Positions 34,671 through 45,414 of a DNA stretch of 64,000 bases are shown here, piece by piece. Source of the stretch: Takakia lepidozioides (lineage: Eukaryota > Streptophyta > Takakiopsida > Takakiales > Takakiaceae); contig CM060734.1 of assembly GCA_030704615.1 (NCBI GenBank), positions 29,466,042 through 29,530,041 on the forward strand. Direction: 5' to 3'. The translations under genes were made by a program, and so were the position numbers. Position 1 is the stretch's first letter, and every line of letters starts with the position of its first letter. Under the pieces are notes generated by a model. That model saw nothing but the letters and a program-made list of their open reading frames with translations, was not told the origin of the DNA and ran no database searches.

Positions 34671-35684
34671 GTTTGCTAGATTCTAATAGTTCGACTGAGT
34701 CGATTTGCTGGGTCCCAAGCTTAACTGTAAGAGCAAAATACAGACACACGAAGCCAGACACGAAAATGAAGGACTAGATTATGCACTGAAGATAGTTGAT
34801 GCTAGGTCTTGCCTCACTGGGGAGATTACTAGAATCGGTTTATGCGGATCATCCTCTCACGACAAACAGGGGAAGTGCTCCAGAGTTGTGCAGTGCATCT
34901 ATATATGATGAATGCTCGGATCATGGATCATGTGTGAACATACAGAAGACAGTCTAGTAAACAGGCCTGGAAGAGACAGTAGATGAGCAATGCTTAAGAC
35001 GGATACTCTCAACTCCCACGCGAGATAATACACTAGAGACTAGAAAACGCAGTACAGCAAGAAACAGTCTAGACAGATCAGTTGGGTGGTTGCTTCATCT
35101 GTGCTCCTTCCCTCACAAGAGTCAAATTGGAGAGTAGTGCGATGAGCTGAGCAGCTGGGTTGAGGGTGACACACACTCGCAGGAGTAACGTGCATGTAAC
35201 TCTTGCCAAGGCATCCGTTAGCATCTGATCTTGGAAGCCACGCGGTTTGATTCCTAACCGCGCGGCTAAGAATCAGCTGCGCATGTCCCTCTGTGTCTTG
35301 TAACTGCCACATTCACACGCAAAGCTCCCTCACTAATCTCTTACTCTACTTAGTTTTAACACACGATTAACGAAAGTTGAGAGACGCCACAAGCCATCCA
35401 TCGACACTAAGCGAATTAGGTGAACTAACGGTACGTACTTATGACGATGATGGTTATGCAAACCTAGCAAAGAACGGGTCTTCGTCTCTCTCATCAAAAC
35501 CCTCGTTGACGATTATGCTTCTCATTGCCCCGAGCGCTTCTTCTGGCTGATCTTGTTGCATCTGTGGGTTGATTCACATTAGGGGAATTGGATATCAGGA
35601 TAAAAATAAGGGTTTGGAACCATTTCTGGTAGGGTATTGCGAGGCTCTTTGGGAAGTAGAAAGCGGTAACTGAGACAAGAGTAT

Positions 35685-35688
<4 letters not shown>
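34671..35688. other. Intergenic stretch, nothing recognised
   Basis: Short frames only. It lies between the minus-strand DUF2475-like gene and the plus-strand TMEM230 gene, so both promoters should be here. Confidence 0.5.

Positions 35689-35714
<26 letters not shown>
35689..35714. repeat. (GA)n microsatellite in the TMEM230 5' leader
   Basis: A run of GA dinucleotides ends one base before the start codon of the TMEM230 gene. GA-rich leaders are common in plants and can bind BPC-type GAGA factors. Confidence 0.85.
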
Positions 35715-35715
<1 letters not shown>

Positions 35716-35721
<6 letters not shown>

Positions 35722-36903
35722 GAACGTGGGCATGTGAGGTACTCAGCGCTTTCTACACAGGACGAAAACCGAGATCGGAAGCTTCCAGGCCGTGGCCGTG
35801 AAGTGGAGGATTTGCGCTACCGATTTGAGCTTCCTGAAGAAGTTCCATGGAAATCTATAGCACTGGCGATCTTCTTGCTGACGTTTGGTTCTCTGTTTCT
35901 TGTCATCTCTCACTTCATCTATACTGAGCACATAGGCGGGGATATGTCGCAGGCGTACGGGTTCCTCGTGTTGGGGATCCTTCTCTTCCTGCCTGGTATG
36001 CCCATCTGCTCCATGTGCTGTGAACCTCTAGAGTGATTATCTCTCTATCTTTCTTGTTTCTTTCTTTCTCTTGTCCCATAAGCTCTTTGAGCTTCCCTCG
36101 GACGTTATGAAGTACCATTTCATGTTTTCTTTCTCTTCTTCTTGGCCCTACTTTGCATTCACAGCTGTATCATACCTGTGGTCAGGCAAGGGCTCAATAG
36201 CATGGCTATGTGCCCAGCTCACTACAGGAATGTTGTTAGCACGACCTACCTTCGGCTTAAGAATACCCAAGCTTGAGTGAGATCCATACCCTGGGGTTTA
36301 GAGTCCACAACTGTTTGGAGGAGGTAAGCAGTGCCGTCGGCCATGCAGCCAACATTCAATGCGAACGGCCGCTAGATACTCTTGTTTCATGATCTACTGC
36401 ACAGGAACAAACTACTTACTTCTCCAATCAGGGGAAAGCTGGTGAACGGAAAGCTACAATTATCCCTCCAGGAATTCTGTATTTGAGCTTCCAAGATTTA
36501 TTGAGGAAGGTCTCACCCTTACACATTTCCCATATCTTCATTTCCTTGGAGACACTTTATTGTTCCAGCTCATGCATTTCTCTGTCTCTCTGAAGTAGGT
36601 CTTTGACCCTCAGGAAATCCCTTGAGCAGTAGTTGCTTTTGGGCTGCTTTTGTCCCCTAAGCTCTTTTAGCTTTCCATGTTTGTTTCTTACCATCTTTCT
36701 TTTCTTTTCTTTGTGTCTCTGACTTGCCATACTTAAGTGTACACTTGGTGGACCTCTGAAACATCTATATCCCCTCCCTCATGAATATACTGAATGTGAT
36801 GATGTTTTCTCTGCTGATGGCAGGCTTTTATGAAACCAGAATTGCATACTACTCGTGGCGGGGCTACAAAGGCTACACTTATTCTCGCATTCCTGCTTAC
36901 TAA
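35716..36903 (+). CDS. TMEM230 family small membrane protein
   Basis: Exons 35716-35995 and 36824-36903 join in phase (CCTG/GTATGC ... GGCAG/GCTTTT) to a 119-residue protein, the usual length for TMEM230/DUF872. The order is a polar N-terminus (RYSALSTQDE), VPWKSIALAIFLL opening membrane span 1 (about residues 47-66), span 2 (about 80-93, GFLVLGILLFLPG), and the conserved tail GFYETRIAYYSWRGYKGYTY with IPAY at the end. Family members sit in endosomal and vesicle membranes; in animals TMEM230 is linked to vesicle traffic. Without splicing the second span would run into an unrelated CCEPLE tail, so the second exon is needed. The intron carries two LINE-like tails. Confidence 0.93.
36060..36135 (+). 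mobile_element. LINE/SINE 3' tail in the TMEM230 intron (copy 1)
   Basis: ttgtcccataagctctttga is followed by gcttccctcggacgttatga and accatttcatg. This matches the 3' end of the LINE at 31701-31760, including the AAGCTC/GAGCTT hairpin (36080-36094). Only the last 60-70 bases of the element are present. Confidence 0.8.
36640..36715 (+). mobile_element. LINE/SINE 3' tail in the TMEM230 intron (copy 2)
   Basis: ttttgtcccctaagctcttt, then tagctttcc and a T/C-rich tail. The hairpin region (36659-36673) is preserved with one arm mismatch, but the sequence after it has diverged. Confidence 0.65.
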
Positions 36904-38530
36904 ATGTTTGGGAAGCAATCCAATTATCAGTTGCTGGTAATGCGATAAGCCAATGGCTTGCAATGATGGAAATAGGTCTCTCTCTGATGTGAGAAGGGGC
37001 CAACCCCAGGACATGTTTTAACCGCAGGTCTTCCCTTCCACGGATTAGTTACAATCCCCTGGTCGGAGACCTTTGAGTTACCTCAGTATCGCAAGTTTCG
37101 TAAGCACAAGCCCTGAGATCAAGTACAACTTTCACTGGCTGTCATTTTCTACTCAGGAAATTTTTCTGCTGCCGATGAACCAACCAGGTAACGCTTATCT
37201 CTAGGAGGATACCATAACTACTGCTTGGACTCTAAAGGCGTCAGTGAGACCTACATTCTGATGTGTGAAGAAAAGGCTGCAGCATATATACATCTGTTGT
37301 GCTGCTGCCATGTTGGATGGTCTTTGAAGAGGCACAACTGAGAGCTGTATTCTTTGGACTGAGACTGATGATTGTCATTTTGTATAACATGTCTTCATTA
37401 CTCGGATGCAAATCCATGGAGACTGCTCATTATTAACGTATGACGAAGAGGAAGGTAAAGATGTAGCTTAGGCTTCAGACCGTCAGGTTCTTCTGGGGAT
37501 TGGCATGTGGTCTTGAAATCCTCATATTGAAGAAGGGAGAGCAGCTAGATGTCCAACTGGAAATCGGAAGCAAAGAACCTGTGTGACTGACAAGATTTTC
37601 AGAACCGAAGTCCCCCTCTCAAATATTACAAGCTATAATAAGTTCTTACGATTGAATGTTCATTCTGGTCTTCACAACTGAAGCCTTGGCATGGATGAGC
37701 AGTTTCTGCATAATGGAAGAAATGTGTGACTTCCTCATGGAAGGTTGCCTACTATAGAATACCAGACCTATGTAGGTAGTCTATTGCATCTTCCGACGTA
37801 GTCAACGGCTCTGAAGTGGCCCATTTACCGCCTTATGGCTGGCAGGAGGATGAGCACAGGCTATACCGCCTCAACCTTACTACTTGGGTGGGTGATCCCA
37901 CTATAAAATGCAAACTGGAGCATGAACCATAACTATATGAATGTTTGTCTAAAATATGTAAGCACAATCTCCACGCCATCTCCATATTATTTGGCTCTCG
38001 CATCTCTGAACTCATTCACAATTCAGACTTTGAGCCTTAGTTGCTTCATTGCTCGAATTTTAAAATCTGCTACCATGTGAAGGCATGTGCACGGGGAAGC
38101 TATGGGAATGGATGTAAAACGACACGACCCGATTCGGGTCGCGTCGTCCTTTAGGGATTCTTTGCTCTTATTTTTTTGCCATCCTAAGCTATACAACTTC
38201 GCCATTTGAAAACTTCAATAAAAGTCTCTTAGTCCCATGGGCACATTTAACCAATTTTTTACGTCCACGACGACATCCCTATTTTCATCCTTGAAGTATC
38301 AGCGATCCATAGGATGACATATCAACTATCCAGATCAATGCTAGCGCCACCTAGCTTGGAAGTGACCCACGATAAGATGTGTCTCGTCTATACTGCACCC
38401 CTTCATTCATCACTACTGATGTTTCATCCCAACACGCTCATGCTTCCATCCCAAAAACTTTCAAGTCCAATGTTTTAGGCTATATTAGAGTTATTCGTTA
38501 AAGTCCAGGGGATGGAAGGTGACTAATTGA
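36904..38530. other. Intergenic stretch, no gene seen
   Basis: No frame with a domain is present. It contains the 27-bp near-perfect palindrome at 38120-38146. Confidence 0.6.
38120..38146. other. Near-perfect palindrome
   Basis: cgacacgacccga / tcgggtcgcgtcg arms of 13 bases with one mismatch flank a central base. It is CpG-rich in an otherwise ordinary stretch. It could be a protein-binding dyad or a chance hairpin. Confidence 0.5.
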
Positions 38531-39065
38531 GGCTAGATTCCGGGCCGGGGATATATTCCCCTTCTAGTCCGGTATTACCTATAGGAGGGTTGTAGCTCAG
38601 TAAGGCAGTGATTCGCTAACTAGGAAGGGATCTGTTGCTTAGAAAGCCCTTTACCAACTCACATTCATCCAAACACTTATGCATACAATCAATCACAGCA
38701 ACAGTACAAAGTACTCACTTGTGCTCAAAATCCACCACCCGGATCCATTGAGTGCTTGATTTATATAGTACTTAAGTCTGTAATCCTATCTAGACCAAAT
38801 GGCTGTCTGCCATTGGTTAGCCAAATGTCTATCCAACTAAGCCACTCATTTCGGCCACATCACCTAATCTAATCCCTAATCTAACTGTTAACTAAAAGAC
38901 AAGCCAGACTAAATACAGCCAGCTATGCTAGCGCCTAATGCGTAATGGCTACTGTCTTCATCCATCAACATCTAGCTGAAAAGTTCATCCACTGGGTCAT
39001 TTGTTACTATGGATGAGCGCCTCCATCCTATCTCATCCGCGATGTCATTCATTCACGCCCAACAA
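38531..39065 (-). repeat. Left (3') LTR of the deleted Gypsy element
   Basis: The outer 90 bp match 40853-40937. The remainder is inferred from the TATA-like site and a TG start on the minus strand; no second copy is left to prove it. Confidence 0.5.
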
Positions 39066-39415
39066 GCAGGTCGGAATCCAGCCCTTACATATATGAGGCT
39101 TGCTGGCCACTAGCCGAGTGAGCTCCAGTGAGCTTCCCAGAAGGAGAACAAGGGATCTATAACAAAAGCTATTTCAAAAAAAACTAGACATCCGAGCAAG
39201 CTTGGGATGAAAAAACCAAATGAACAAAACCTTGCCCTGCAAGGTGGGCGAAGGACAAAAGATCAAGTTGGAAAAACCCCAAGCTTGGTACAATGTAATG
39301 CCATCACTAGTACGAAACAACAACAAGAATGCTAACTATGGCTTAGATTCTACAGCCTGCAGGCGAGAGAGAGAAGCCCAAGTGGGTGTGTAAACCACCT
39401 GTCTATTATCCACAT

Positions 39416-40110
39416 TCAAAAGGTCAAGTTAAATTGCAGAGTGCAGGGAATCAACAGGGATACATGAACAGAAGAAGCCAGATGAGGAGTGGAAGAATGC
39501 TGAGGGAGAAGCACATACTGCTTGCCTGGAAGAATGTCTGTGATGAGGTAAGGGCCATCTATGCTCCGCTTAGCCATAAAGACCTGCTTCCCTGGTTGCA
39601 ATCGCACACATACAGATTACCTGACTTTAAAAGACTCATAATAGATAACCTTACGATTATAGTACTTAGCCTGAGAAGCTTGAGCAAAATGGATATTGGA
39701 CTTGGCAGTCTCACGGAGCTGCCGGCGCTTAGCATCCATGGTAAGCAAAAACTGTTCCCAGTTTTCAGGCTCAGTGGCTGATACCTGTAACCAAGAAATA
39801 TGCAAAGGGGTACGGCACTTCCTGCCATACAACAACTCGAAAGGTGACAGCTTAGTACTAGCATGGATAGAAGTTTGATATGCAAACAGCAGAATTGGAA
39901 CAGCCATGTCCCACTCATCGATTAAGGTTCCATTTTTCTCCAATATCTGGCACATGGTTTTGTTAAAACATTCAGTCAAGCCATTGCATTAGGGGTTATA
40001 TGGGGCAGTCACCGCATGGTTAGTGTTTAAGTTAAACAAGACAATTTCCATGAGATGGTTACAAAACTCGGTACCTTGATCCGTGAGGATCTCAATGGGA
40101 CACCTGTGGC
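39416..40110 (-). pseudogene. Gypsy integrase, catalytic core and C-terminus
   Basis: On the minus strand the frame reads EILTDQGTEFCNHLMEIVLF, the second catalytic Asp region. After a frameshift and stop near 39980 it continues as NGLTECFNKTMCQILEKN, then AYQTSIHASTKLSPFELLYG and a C-terminal part with KRSIDGPYLITDIL. This matches the end of Ty3/Gypsy integrases. The first part of the core is deleted and at least two breaks are visible. Confidence 0.85.
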
Positions 40111-40661
40111 GGTGCCTGCTGAGTGCAGATTGGCAAAGACAATCGCAGTGCCACCCTTGATGAATTCCCACAGTCTGAGAGGGCTGGGCTTGTGAGGGTG
40201 TGCAAAACTCTCTAGATCACGGCCAATCTCACGAGACACTGTAAACTTGGGCACTCCAACTTCTGCCCAGCTGAACAACTCACCAGCTCGCATGCCTTCT
40301 TTAAGCACAACAAAAGGGATTCGCTTGGCTATTTCCTCCGCGTGCAACTCCTGTAAAAGTTTCCCAGCCCAGGCCCCTTGGAGAGCTTGCTCCACCTTCC
40401 GTTTCTGTTCCCTCTTTTGGGCTGTCGTTACCACCTTTGCAGCTTCTTCTGCCGCCTCAGCTTCAAACTGAGCGACCCAGTGGTCAGATGGAGTATCAAG
40501 CACGATCTCTCCCTTGTCCAAGGTGCACTGGCATCAAAAGGGGCGTACTTACAAATATCCTCACTCAAGCGGGTACGCAATTCATGCAAAAATGTTAACT
40601 CAAAATTCAGGTCAGGCGTGACCTCTGGACAAACAGATTGAGAGCTAGAAGGAGCGGCCAT
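40109..40661 (-). pseudogene. Gag-like N-terminal region fused to the integrase remnant
   Basis: The start codon at 40661-40659 gives MAAPSSSQSV, with an acidic helical stretch. A frameshift near 40525 is followed by KGEIVLDTPSDHWVAQFEAE and an alanine/lysine-rich coiled region. It joins the integrase remnant at about 40110, so one deletion removed all sequence in between. No zinc knuckle is visible, so calling it gag depends on position. Confidence 0.5.
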
Positions 40662-40964
40662 GGCGTGCAGTGCAGACACAGTTCGCTGCTTTACACAGAG
40701 TAGAGACAGTTCAAAACAAACCACGAACACAGAGCGCCACCATCCTGCTTCTTCTTTGTACCTTGTATCTTTTGCCAAAACAGGTGCCACAAGAATGATA
40801 CAACTTCATCCGTTAGCAGCAACAATTTCTCGCAGTGCCCCCCATCTCCACCAAGATTCCGGGGCCGGGGATATATTCCCCTACTAGTTTGGTATTACCT
40901 ATAGGAGGGTTGTAGCTCAGTAAGGCAGTGATTCGCTAGGCGCTTGCACCTACGCACACACATT

Positions 40965-41340
40965 CGTCATCCTCGACATCGGCACCCCCATCATCACCAT
41001 CATCCGCATCGTCCGTTCCTCCTATTGTAGATGGTCTTTCCTCATCACCATTGCCATCCGAGGTCCCTCATACCGACCGGCTACGTGTCCCTTCCCCTCC
41101 ATTGCCGAGACCACAGCCGCTACCGAGTCCGAGTTCAACATCCTCGACATCGACACCCCCATCATCACCATCATCCGCATCATCCGTTCCTCCTATTGTA
41201 CATGTTCTTTCCTCATCACCATCGCCATCCCGGCCATCTCGGCTAGTACTACCTCCACGCGAGATCCCTCATACCAACCTACGTGTCCCTTCCCCTCCAT
41301 TGTCGAGACCACAACCGCCACCGAGTCCGTATCCGGGTCC
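40965..41340 (+). repeat. Two-copy tandem repeat, about 175 bp, proline/serine-coding
   Basis: catcctcgacatcg, a run of catcatcacc words and gttcctcctattgta occur from 40969 and again from about 41144. They are followed by tacgtgtcccttcccctcca twice (41083 and 41280). A plus-strand frame (41051-41680) translates it as PSPPLPRPQPLPSP-like sequence. The frame runs on into gag sequence antisense, so it is unlikely to be one real gene. Confidence 0.7.
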
Positions 41341-41520
41341 TCCGGCAGAACCCGGATGGATCCTACCACCTTTGGGGACTGTGTATGACTGGGACCGATG
41401 GATCACTAGGTTCCCACTCCGGGAGAAGGGCCCCCGAAGTGATGGACGGGCGCCGCCCCCTAGGAGAGGTGGACCGAAGTTGTTTCGCACGGTTGGTCCG
41501 CGCCTTTGCCGGCCTGATGA

Positions 41521-41808
41521 CACACCAACTATCAAACTCTTGGATAAAATCATCCAACTCGATGGTGCCCACCGCCCCAGAGTACCTTCGTGGCCCCTTG
41601 GTAGCTCCATACATCTCCTCCATTGTGTCCTACAACAATGGCAAGGAAACAACTTGCACCGCCGGTATGAGTCCTCCTGATTCATAATCCGAATCAGAAC
41701 CTTCCGTAGAAGACACAGGAGGTGAAGGTGGCCTAAACCGCACACCTCGTCTCGAGTATCGCTAGTGCTCGAACCGGCACTGTCCCCAGCAACTAGTGGC
41801 ACCTCCAT
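41521..41808 (-). pseudogene. Second copy of the gag N-terminus, truncated
   Basis: It matches the gag start at 49899-50180 (TMEEMYGATKGPRRYSGAVG, then DDFIQEFDSWC) and breaks off right after FDSWC. It is the only remnant of a second, tandemly arranged element to the left of the shared LTR. Confidence 0.8.
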
Positions 41809-42479
41809 GTTGACAAACTGTCATTCAACCGGTCATGAACATGTCCCTAACCCCTCTCCACAAGGTAACCGGGTAGAGAACCTGTTGCGGCTTATGGTTT
41901 GGAATACTAGGTTCCTAACATAGCCTACACCTGTACCTGCATCCACCGCAAGCACTCCTATGGTTGGCTGGTCATCACCTCCAACCTCACCACAAGAGAA
42001 ACAATGATGGTCTGGTTGGTCATCACCCCAGCCTCACCATCGACAGCATGCTCTAGGACTGGCCGGTGATCAAATCCGGACCAATTACCTATAAAAACAA
42101 GCGCCCACACAAAACTATCATGGCACACAGTTAAGCATGCAGGTATGGAGGGGATCCAAACACAAGAAATCAGAACGACAACTCCCCCACACCAAAAACA
42201 ACTCCACGGTGTTGCTCCTGCAAGGACATCCCAGCCCAAACCCGAACTGACTCTTGTCGCTACCTACGGAAAGGTCTTGGCCTAATGAGAGGGTGGAAAC
42301 TACGAAGAAGAGAAGCTAAAGCAATGCCTAACCCCAGCATGCCCTTATCCCAACACTCTTCCTCTCCTCTCTTCCCTCACTTGCATGACCATGGGAATAT
42401 TATGAAGATACTCCTCAAACCGCCCTCCACGAGCTTCAAAATTCGGCCTTCAAGACCACATGCCAGTCCTTAGGCAGTC

Positions 42480-43062
42480 GCCTCCACGAGTCAGCACAGG
42501 CCGTCCACAGGTCAACACGGGCCACCACAGACCAGCACAGGCCCACACAGCTCACTGGTCACAGCCATCACAGCCCCACACAGGCCACAGCCTATCACAA
42601 CCCTACACAGGTCACAAGGTCACAGCCCCACAGGCCGCAGGTCCAGCCCATCACAGGTCACAGCCTGTCACAGCCCTACAAAGGTCACAGGGTCACAGCC
42701 CCAAAGGTCAGAGCCTGTCACAGCCCATCACAGCCCGTCACAGCCCCACAGGCCACAGGGCACAGCCTGTCACAGCCCATCACAGCCCGTCACAGCCCCA
42801 CAGGCCACATGGCATAGCCTGTCACAGCCTGTCACAGCCCCTCACAGCCCCTCACAGCCCCACAGGCCACTGGGCACAGCCTGTCACAGCCTGCCACAGC
42901 ACAGCCCCATAGGCCACATGGCACAGCCTGTCACAGGGGTCACAGCCCCAAAGGCCACAGCCCCTCACAGCCCCACAGGCCACATGGCACAGCCTGTCAC
43001 AGCCCCTCACAGCCCCACAGGCCACAAGGCACAGCCTGTCACAACCCCTCACAGCCCCATCT
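42480..43062. repeat. CACAGCC minisatellite inside the left LTR
   Basis: Dozens of copies of a roughly 10-bp unit (gtcacagccc / ccacaggcca / gcacagcctg) occur in higher-order groups. The right LTR has a homologous but differently arranged array. Long frames through it are translation of the repeat, not genes. Confidence 0.95.
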
Positions 43063-43559
43063 ATGGCCACTCATGGCAGTTTAGCCATTTCTCCAAGGGG
43101 TTTAGCCACGCCAAGCTAGGGTTTGTGTCTCTTGGACTCTAGGCTTCTTTGCACCGAGCTATGGCGGCTGTGAAGAAATCAGCAAGGTATTCTTGCTCTT
43201 TCGGCTCCCACACACCACCAATAGTAGCCCTAAGCCATGAGGAAGATGGTTACCACAAACCAAGCCTTCTTTCTCACTTAGACTCCCCAAACACGCCACT
43301 AAACTCAATGGCAAACAACCAAGCCTTGCTGGTTTCCAGCCCTTGTGAGCACTCATTCAAGCGTTTTCCTTAGCCATAGCATCTGTTTTAGAGCCTATTC
43401 CAGCCCCCTACATCTGCCACTTCAAGAGCCATGCTCTATCTAGGCTTGAGGTTGAAACCCCAACTAAGAACACGCTCTACAAGTGTCGGACTGTCACATA
43501 AGAGTAGATCAGCCCCTTACCTTCTCTTCTAGTTCACTAAAGCTTGAAAACAAAAGCCC

Positions 43560-43900
43560 AATGGATTGAAGGCATGCTCCACACATGCCCCACTCTCACC
43601 ACCAGAGAATCAGCCCCTTTGCTTTCTTTCTTGCACCCACCAACCTGAAAATACACGCTTCAGCAGGCTGGAAGCATGCTCCACACATGCCCTACAGGGA
43701 AACCAGCCCCTTCATTCCTTTCTTGCACTCCCAAACCTGAAAGTACAAGCCTTTCAACAGGCTGAAAGCATGCTCCACACATGCATTTCTCTCACATAAG
43801 GGAAGTCAGCCCTTTCCTCTTCCTTGCTTGCCCTCCAAGCTTGAAGATGGAAGCTTCAATGAGCTGAATACATGCTCCACACATGCAACCTCTTCACACA
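43560..43900. repeat. Four-copy ~100-bp module inside the left LTR
   Basis: gcatgctccacacatgc recurs at about 43573, 43675, 43769 and 43871 (spacings 102, 94, 102). Each copy is followed by a cagcccctt/ctttcttgc stretch and cctgaaagtacaagc. Confidence 0.9.
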
Positions 43901-44765
43901 AGAGGTATCAGCCCCCTATCTTGGCTCCTTAGCTCCTTGATGCTCTCTAAGACAAGACTAAGTACTCCACAGCCCTTGCCAAGCTCCTGAAACCCTAAGG
44001 CTTACATTTCCAGCCACAAGACATTCCTCTTGTGGTGCAAGAGCTCTTCTTCCAAGCTCTGAAACCCTAGGTGCACATTCCATGGCCTTGCCGCACCTCT
44101 TGTTCCAGCCCTGCTCTTGCCATGACAAGAGCCCTCTCAATGCTGAAGCTCGAGATTGAAACCCAATCTCCACATACTCCACAAAGCGCACTGATTTGCC
44201 CCAAGCCAAATCAGCCCTTTCGCTTGGTCTTGCAATCCTGTAGCATGGTGCTTTCATCTCTGAAGCTGAAGATCGAATGCCAAGGTCTACCACCTCGTAA
44301 CCCACATCGCCTCCGTTTCTAACAACCAAGAGCTCCACGGTGCTCCTTGCATAACAACCTGGTTTCTCTCATTCTCAAGCAAAAACCACAAGTGCTACAA
44401 TTAACTCGTATCTGGCACTCACAAATATGAGCTCATCTTTCTCGAGTGATAAAGAAGAAGAATACAAGCACGAGCTCACAAATCTGAAGCATAAACTCAT
44501 GCATATATAACCTCATCACTCAAATACAAGTTAAGCCAAGTGCACCCCACGCCATGGGGAATCCACACTACGGCGCCATAGCTAGGCGCGGTGAGGCTCA
44601 ACTCGAAAAAGATGAGCCCACCGCGATCTGCTGTGAAGATAACAACGACAGGTGCCCAAACATGTATTGGCCCCTGGATTGACACTTGGGTCAATCCCAA
44701 ATGTCAATATATAAAAGCTAGCTGTTTCCTAGCTAACTTCACACTAGTGGTAAAATAACTTGACA

Positions 44766-45414
44766 TACAACAAGAGAGAATGAGCACTATAAAGATTGGA
44801 AGAAGGGGATCAATTGACCCTGGCCTTAGCCATGACCTTTGCAAAGAGACACTAAATAGGGCCTCTCTGCGACTCCCGGACGTCGCAGGCCCTTCGCATA
44901 CCGCTGACGGGCGACTTCTAGCAGTCACAACCCCCGCGAGGTGGCGTGCCCTCACCACGTGGCGGCCAAGGGGAAAATGACATCCTTGCGACACCCAATG
45001 TCGCGGCCCTACTGGAGCGTCGCCCCAGCAGACATGCGACTGCGGGGAATCGTAACCTCGCCATTGCGGCATTGCGGCGACGTCTGGACGTCGCAAACCC
45101 CATAATGACCTGACTTGGCCCTCCCCATGCGCCTAAGTGTGAGGGGGTGTTGTTGCGATTCCCGGCAGTCGCAGCCTTGCGGGAGCGTCGCAGAGGGTAA
45201 ATGCGATGCCCGGGCGTCGCAACCCCAGCTCGCTGGTGGGTCATCCCCAACAGCAGCGACGTGGCGGAATCGCAAGCAGGTGAAACGTCACCGGCGCGGC
45301 GCGGCGGCGACGGGCCGACATCGCAAGTTTCGGGTCGGACGCCTGCACGGCGCTGCATTCGCAGGAGGGTCATTGCGTCCGGCGCGCCCGGGGTCCCGGC
45401 GTCGCTAACCCCCC
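44766..45414. repeat. GC-rich block of short palindromes replacing RNase H/integrase
   Basis: At least five hairpin-like words of the form TGCGAY-N-CCCGG-N-CGTCGCA occur at 44868-44887, 44986-45005, 45072-45096, 45153-45173 and 45202-45221, with a weaker one at 45305-45327. It begins abruptly after the RT segment YYRRF and ends at the LTR. Arginine-rich open frames here reflect base composition. It may be part of another element inserted or captured here. Confidence 0.75.

Larger units (their letters stand above)
38531..40937 (-). mobile_element. Internally deleted Gypsy-type LTR element
   Basis: An identical-looking segment (agattccgg to gattcgcta) occurs at 38531-38620 and 40853-40937. These are the 3' parts of two LTRs of a minus-strand element. 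The right LTR is cut off after 85 bp by unrelated repeats at 40938. The left LTR probably continues to about 39065, where the minus strand reads tgttgggcgtg, and has a TATA-like tactatataaatc near 38765. Between them only a gag-like start and an integrase end survive; protease, RT and RNase H are deleted. Confidence 0.7.
41840..44765 (-). repeat. Left long LTR of the methyltransferase-bearing element
   Basis: About 2.9 kb. The 5' end (minus strand) is TGTCAAGTTATTTTACCACT at 44765. A TATA-like tatatatgcatgag sits near 44505. The inner 3' edge is not resolved and is set just beyond the gag leader. Internally it holds the CACAGCC array (42480-43062) and four ~100-bp modules (43560-43900). Confidence 0.8.

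Noticed and set aside
38585-38620. tRNA-like 5' half (ttgtagctcagtaaggcag) inside the Gypsy LTR
   Set aside because: It resembles a D-arm/box A but no matching box B or acceptor stem follows in either copy.
41051-41680. Proline-rich 209-codon frame resembling an extensin
   Set aside because: The proline part is a two-copy DNA repeat and the frame runs on into antisense gag sequence. No signal peptide or start context.
42460-42912. Long frames of QPVTAPKATGHS-like sequence (also 50704-51736)
   Set aside because: They are translations of the CACAGCC minisatellite, open in several frames at once. Repeat-driven, not genes.
42480-43062. Possible CRISPR-like array
   Set aside because: Units are contiguous ~10-bp tandem repeats without unique spacers, in a eukaryotic LTR.
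44918-45408. Arginine-rich open frames on both strands
   Set aside because: Explained by the GC-rich palindrome block; no conserved motif.
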